A program made the translations under genes and the position numbers. A stretch of 7,586 bases of DNA, taken from positions 2,963 through 10,548 of the forward strand of contig JALURZ010000059.1 in assembly GCA_027058735.1 (NCBI GenBank). The letters run 5' to 3'. The stretch is from Hyphomicrobiales bacterium. Its GTDB lineage: Bacteria > Pseudomonadota > Alphaproteobacteria > Rhizobiales > JALURZ01. Every line of letters begins with the position of its first letter. The first letter of the stretch is position 1. Below the pieces are notes generated by a model. The model was not told the DNA's origin and made no database searches. It saw nothing but the letters and a program-made list of their open reading frames with translations. Shown here piece after piece: positions 6,037-7,586 of this stretch.

Positions 6037-6641
6037 CAGTTCTCCTCGACCTGCACCGTGCGCCAGCCGGTTTCGCACAGGATATGATCCATGGGCTGGT
6101 CATACGCATTATGGGGGATGGAGGGAACCTCCTGGCCGGCAAATCCCACCCCGACCGCGATTGCGCCGCGCGAACCGCGCAGGGCCGCCAGGGTGCGGTC
6201 ATAATACCCGCCGCCATAGCCAAGCCGGTAGCCGCGCGCATCGAACGCCAGCAGCGGCACAAACAGGGCTGCCGGGATGACTTCGCCGGCCTGCGGGTCC
6301 GGCACCGGAATTTTGTAAGCCCCCTCGCGCAAGGCATCGCCTGGTCGCCAGCGCCGGAAGACCAGCGGCCTGGATGTGCCCGGTATCACCGGCAGGCACA
6401 ATGTGACGCCCGCACCATCGAGCGCGGCCAGCAGGGGCCGGGTGTCCAGTTCGCTGCGGAACGGCCAATAGGCCGCCACCACGCCGCATTTGAGATCCGC
6501 AATCAGATCAGCGCCGTGGCGCGCCACCGCCCGCGCCGCCTGCCCGCCACCGCGCGCCTGCAGGCGCGCGCGCAACCGCCCGGCGGATTGCCGCAGGCGC
6601 TTCTTGTCAGCACTCGCCGTGGCATCGGACAAAGCCGGCAT
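6036..6641 (-). CDS. ygfA: 5-formyltetrahydrofolate cyclo-ligase (5,10-methenyltetrahydrofolate synthetase)
   Basis: This 201-residue cytoplasmic enzyme uses ATP to convert 5-formyltetrahydrofolate to 5,10-methenyltetrahydrofolate, returning stored folate to the one-carbon pool. Family marks are the basic N-terminal helix (DKKRLR, 12-17), the folate-pocket segment YWPFRSELDTRPLL (58-71, with Glu64), the phosphate-binding loop LAFDARGYRLGYGGGYYDRT (131-150), and the C-terminal VPSIPHNAYDQPMDHILCE (172-190). The ATG at 6641 is preceded in frame by a TGA three codons upstream, so no longer form is possible. The ribosome binding site is weak. It lies directly downstream of the 6S RNA gene, as in many proteobacteria, and may be transcribed partly by read-through from the 6S promoter. 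It overlaps the YmdB-family gene by one base. Confidence 0.96.
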   Translation of the reverse strand: MPALSDATASADKKRLRQSAGRLRARLQARGGGQAARAVARHGADLIADLKCGVVAAYWPFRSELDTRPLLAALDGAGVTLCLPVIPGTSRPLVFRRWRPGDALREGAYKIPVPDPQAGEVIPAALFVPLLAFDARGYRLGYGGGYYDRTLAALRGSRGAIAVGVGFAGQEVPSIPHNAYDQPMDHILCETGWRTVQVEEN

Positions 6642-6671
6642 CTGAAATCAACCCGGTGGCGGTCATGGCGT

Positions 6672-6689
6672 GAAAGCGGCGAAGCCGCT
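6672..6689 (-). terminator. short hairpin at the 3' end of the 6S RNA gene
   Basis: The minus strand reads AGCGGC-TTC-GCCGCT followed by TTCA: a perfect 6-bp GC-rich stem with a 3-nt loop and only a very short T run. It overlaps the 3' strand of the 6S closing stem, so the two structures compete. With such a poor T tract it is more likely a partial terminator or processing point than a strong stop, consistent with read-through into ygfA. Confidence 0.3.
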
Positions 6690-6837
6690 GCGGCCGTGCG
6701 AGATGCCGATCCCGGGAAACCTACACATGCAGGTGGGCGCCGAGTGAAAGGAACCACGATTCCAGCCAGGGTCAGCTCCCTTGAGGATCGATAAGGCCCC
6801 GGGAATAGTCTCGTCACGGGCCGTGCAGCCCCGCCAG
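6677..6837 (-). ncRNA. ssrS: 6S RNA, regulator of sigma-70 RNA polymerase
   Basis: The intergenic RNA folds by hand into the 6S rod. The closing stem pairs 6829-6809 with 6703-6687 (GCUGC/GCAGC, GGC/GCC, CGUG/CACG, CGAGA/UCUCG, about 17 bp with small bulges). Next is a 10-bp stem AUUCCCGGGG/UUCCCGGGAU (6806-6797 with 6718-6709). Then comes a large central bubble, whose 3' side holds a small ACCU...AGGU hairpin (6734-6719). Above it is the apical arm GGGAGCUGA/UCGGCGCCC (6780-6772 with 6743-6735), capped by a GGAA/UUCC hairpin (6763-6750). 6S RNA mimics an open promoter and holds RNA polymerase in stationary phase. Its place between zapA and ygfA is the conserved location. A good promoter sits immediately upstream. 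The ends are estimates, within about 5 nt at the 5' end and 10 nt at the 3' end. Confidence 0.9.
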
Positions 6838-6842
6838 GGTCC

Positions 6843-6871
6843 ATTGTAGGCACGCGCGGATGAATTTTCCA
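6843..6871 (-). promoter_or_regulatory. sigma-70-type promoter of the 6S RNA gene
   Basis: On the minus strand TGGAAA (6871-6866, 4 of 6 matches to the -35) and TACAAT (6848-6843, 5 of 6 to the -10) are separated by the ideal 17 nt. Initiation is expected at about 6840-6835, just before the 5' strand of the predicted 6S closing stem. This agreement between promoter and RNA fold supports both calls. Confidence 0.7.
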
Positions 6872-6882
6872 TGATCAAAATT
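6863..6882. repeat. AT-rich inverted repeat over the 6S promoter -35 region
   Basis: The perfect 6-bp arms AATTTT (6863-6868) and AAAATT (6877-6882) flank an 8-nt centre. The repeat covers the -35 hexamer of the 6S promoter and lies 18 bp after the zapA stop codon. It could be an operator, an AT-rich UP-like element for RNA polymerase, or simply AT-rich promoter DNA. I recognise no known regulator motif. Confidence 0.3.
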
Positions 6883-6899
6883 GACGCCGGGCGCCGGAT

Positions 6900-7265
6900 T
6901 TATTTTGCCGGCGAGGCCAGCCCCGCATTGAGCGCTTCAAGGCGTCCGGCGGCTTCGTCCAGCCGGGTGGCGGCGTCCTGTTCAATGGCGCGCGCACGCT
7001 CCAGCGCGGCGGTGCGCGCATCCTTGAGGCCATCGATCTCCGATTGCGAGCGTTCGATGCGCTTGACGGCATCGGACAGTTTGTCGGCGATCACCAGGGA
7101 CGCCATGACCAGCAGCCGGGAGTCTCCGATCTGGCCGAACTGGCTCTTGATTTCCTGAACTTCCTTGTCGAGAAACCCGGCCAGTTCACGCAGATGATCT
7201 TCTTCGCCGGCGTCGCACACCAACTTGTATGGCCGCCCGTTCACAATCACGTCGATTTCCGGCAT
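6900..7265 (-). CDS. zapA: ZapA, FtsZ-ring associated cell-division protein
   Basis: This 121-residue protein has the ZapA N-terminal domain (IDVIVNGRPYKLVCDAGEED, residues 4-23, then HLRELAGFLDKEVQEI) and the conserved helix RLLVMASLVIADKLSDA (50-66). A C-terminal coiled coil at about 67-115 mediates tetramer formation. It crosslinks FtsZ filaments at midcell. The ATG at 7265 is chosen because GAGG lies 5 nt upstream and the family N-terminus starts there. An in-frame GTG at 7322 would add about 19 residues unlike the family and overlap the preceding gene. The spacer to that gene is 53 nt, so the two are probably one operon. In Caulobacter, ZapA works with the product of the gene upstream, ZauP. 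Confidence 0.95.
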   Translation of the reverse strand: MPEIDVIVNGRPYKLVCDAGEEDHLRELAGFLDKEVQEIKSQFGQIGDSRLLVMASLVIADKLSDAVKRIERSQSEIDGLKDARTAALERARAIEQDAATRLDEAAGRLEALNAGLASPAK

Positions 7266-7318
7266 CGCCCCCTCGCACCACACATGCCGCCTCACCCGAT
7301 ACCGGGCCGCCGGGGCCT

Positions 7319-7586
7319 TCACTGCCCCGCGATGACAGCCTCGATATTGCCCATAACGGTCTTGATCTTGGCCTCGGCGTCGCGATTCGCCGACAGGAAA
7401 CCGTCCACCCTGGCCGATAGACGGGCGTTGTCTTCACTGAGCTTCGCCTCGCTTGCGCGCAGCGCCTCCAGTTCGCGTTGCAGCGCCTGGCGCCGGCTCT
7501 CTGCTTCGCGCGCCCGCGCGGCCGCCGCTTCCAGCCGCTCCATCGCGGTATCGAAGCGTCTGATCGCCCTGTCGATGTGCCTGTCG
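7319..7586 (-). CDS. zauP: ZauP-like coiled-coil protein (DUF4164 type), 5' end outside window
   Basis: The frame is open from the window edge to a TGA at 7319, giving 88 visible residues. An internal ATG at 7543 exists. The codons before it (DRHIDRAIRRFDTA) look like the normal start of this family, so the true start is probably just beyond the window. The whole visible protein is predicted coiled coil: long Ala/Glu/Arg/Leu heptads (MERLEAAAARAREAESRRQA, then LEALRASEAKLSEDNARLSA), no membrane segment and no catalytic motif. A small coiled-coil gene directly before zapA in alphaproteobacteria corresponds to ZauP of Caulobacter, which pairs with ZapA to focus the Z ring. The assignment rests on this position plus coiled-coil character, since such sequences are too low in complexity for a firm match by eye. 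Confidence 0.75.
   Translation of the reverse strand, partial: DRHIDRAIRRFDTAMERLEAAAARAREAESRRQALQRELEALRASEAKLSEDNARLSARVDGFLSANRDAEAKIKTVMGNIEAVIAGQ

Noticed and set aside
1..7586. Mobile elements, CRISPR arrays, tRNA genes, or a novel defence or biosynthetic system
   Set aside because: No transposase, integrase, direct-repeat array or cloverleaf is visible. Every substantial coding region belongs to a known core family in a conserved order.

Overview
The window reads as a stretch of the core chromosome of a GC-rich alphaproteobacterium. The basis is family recognition and gene order: a ZauP-like coiled-coil gene, zapA, 6S RNA, 5-formyltetrahydrofolate cyclo-ligase, a YmdB-type phosphoesterase, yebC, ruvC-ruvA-ruvB, ybgC and tolQ-tolR-tolA. 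This is the order I know from Caulobacterales and Rhizobiales relatives; I cannot name the genus. Every gene lies on the minus strand, so transcription runs from the right end of the window to the left. I see no mobile element, CRISPR array, tRNA or rRNA.

Right end (about 6675-7586): a 5'-truncated coiled-coil gene matching the position and character of ZauP is followed by zapA, both acting on the FtsZ ring. Next comes an RNA gene of about 160 nt with its own promoter. It folds on paper into the long interrupted rod of 6S RNA and sits in the classic 6S position between zapA and ygfA.

Middle (about 4386-6641): ygfA (folate one-carbon metabolism) shares one base with the start of a YmdB-family metallophosphoesterase gene. 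After a short spacer with a possible promoter comes yebC.

Centre-left (1923-4130): after a 255-nt gap with a candidate promoter, the Holliday-junction genes ruvC, ruvA and ruvB follow. ruvC and ruvA overlap by 4 nt. The RuvAB motor migrates junctions and RuvC cuts them. I found no alphaproteobacterial LexA box in front of ruvC.

Left end (1-1930): ybgC overlaps the end of ruvB by 8 nt. A 149-nt spacer follows, holding a CtrA-box-like sequence and a 36-codon reading frame that ends on the tolQ start codon. Then come tolQ, tolR and the first 36 codons of tolA. These encode the inner-membrane part of the Tol-Pal machine, which draws the envelope inward at division.

The gene content is ordinary and I found no convincing new system. 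The points worth a second look are the 6S locus and the structure over its promoter, the small frame coupled to tolQ, the CtrA-like site, and a possible leaderless promoter at ruvC.
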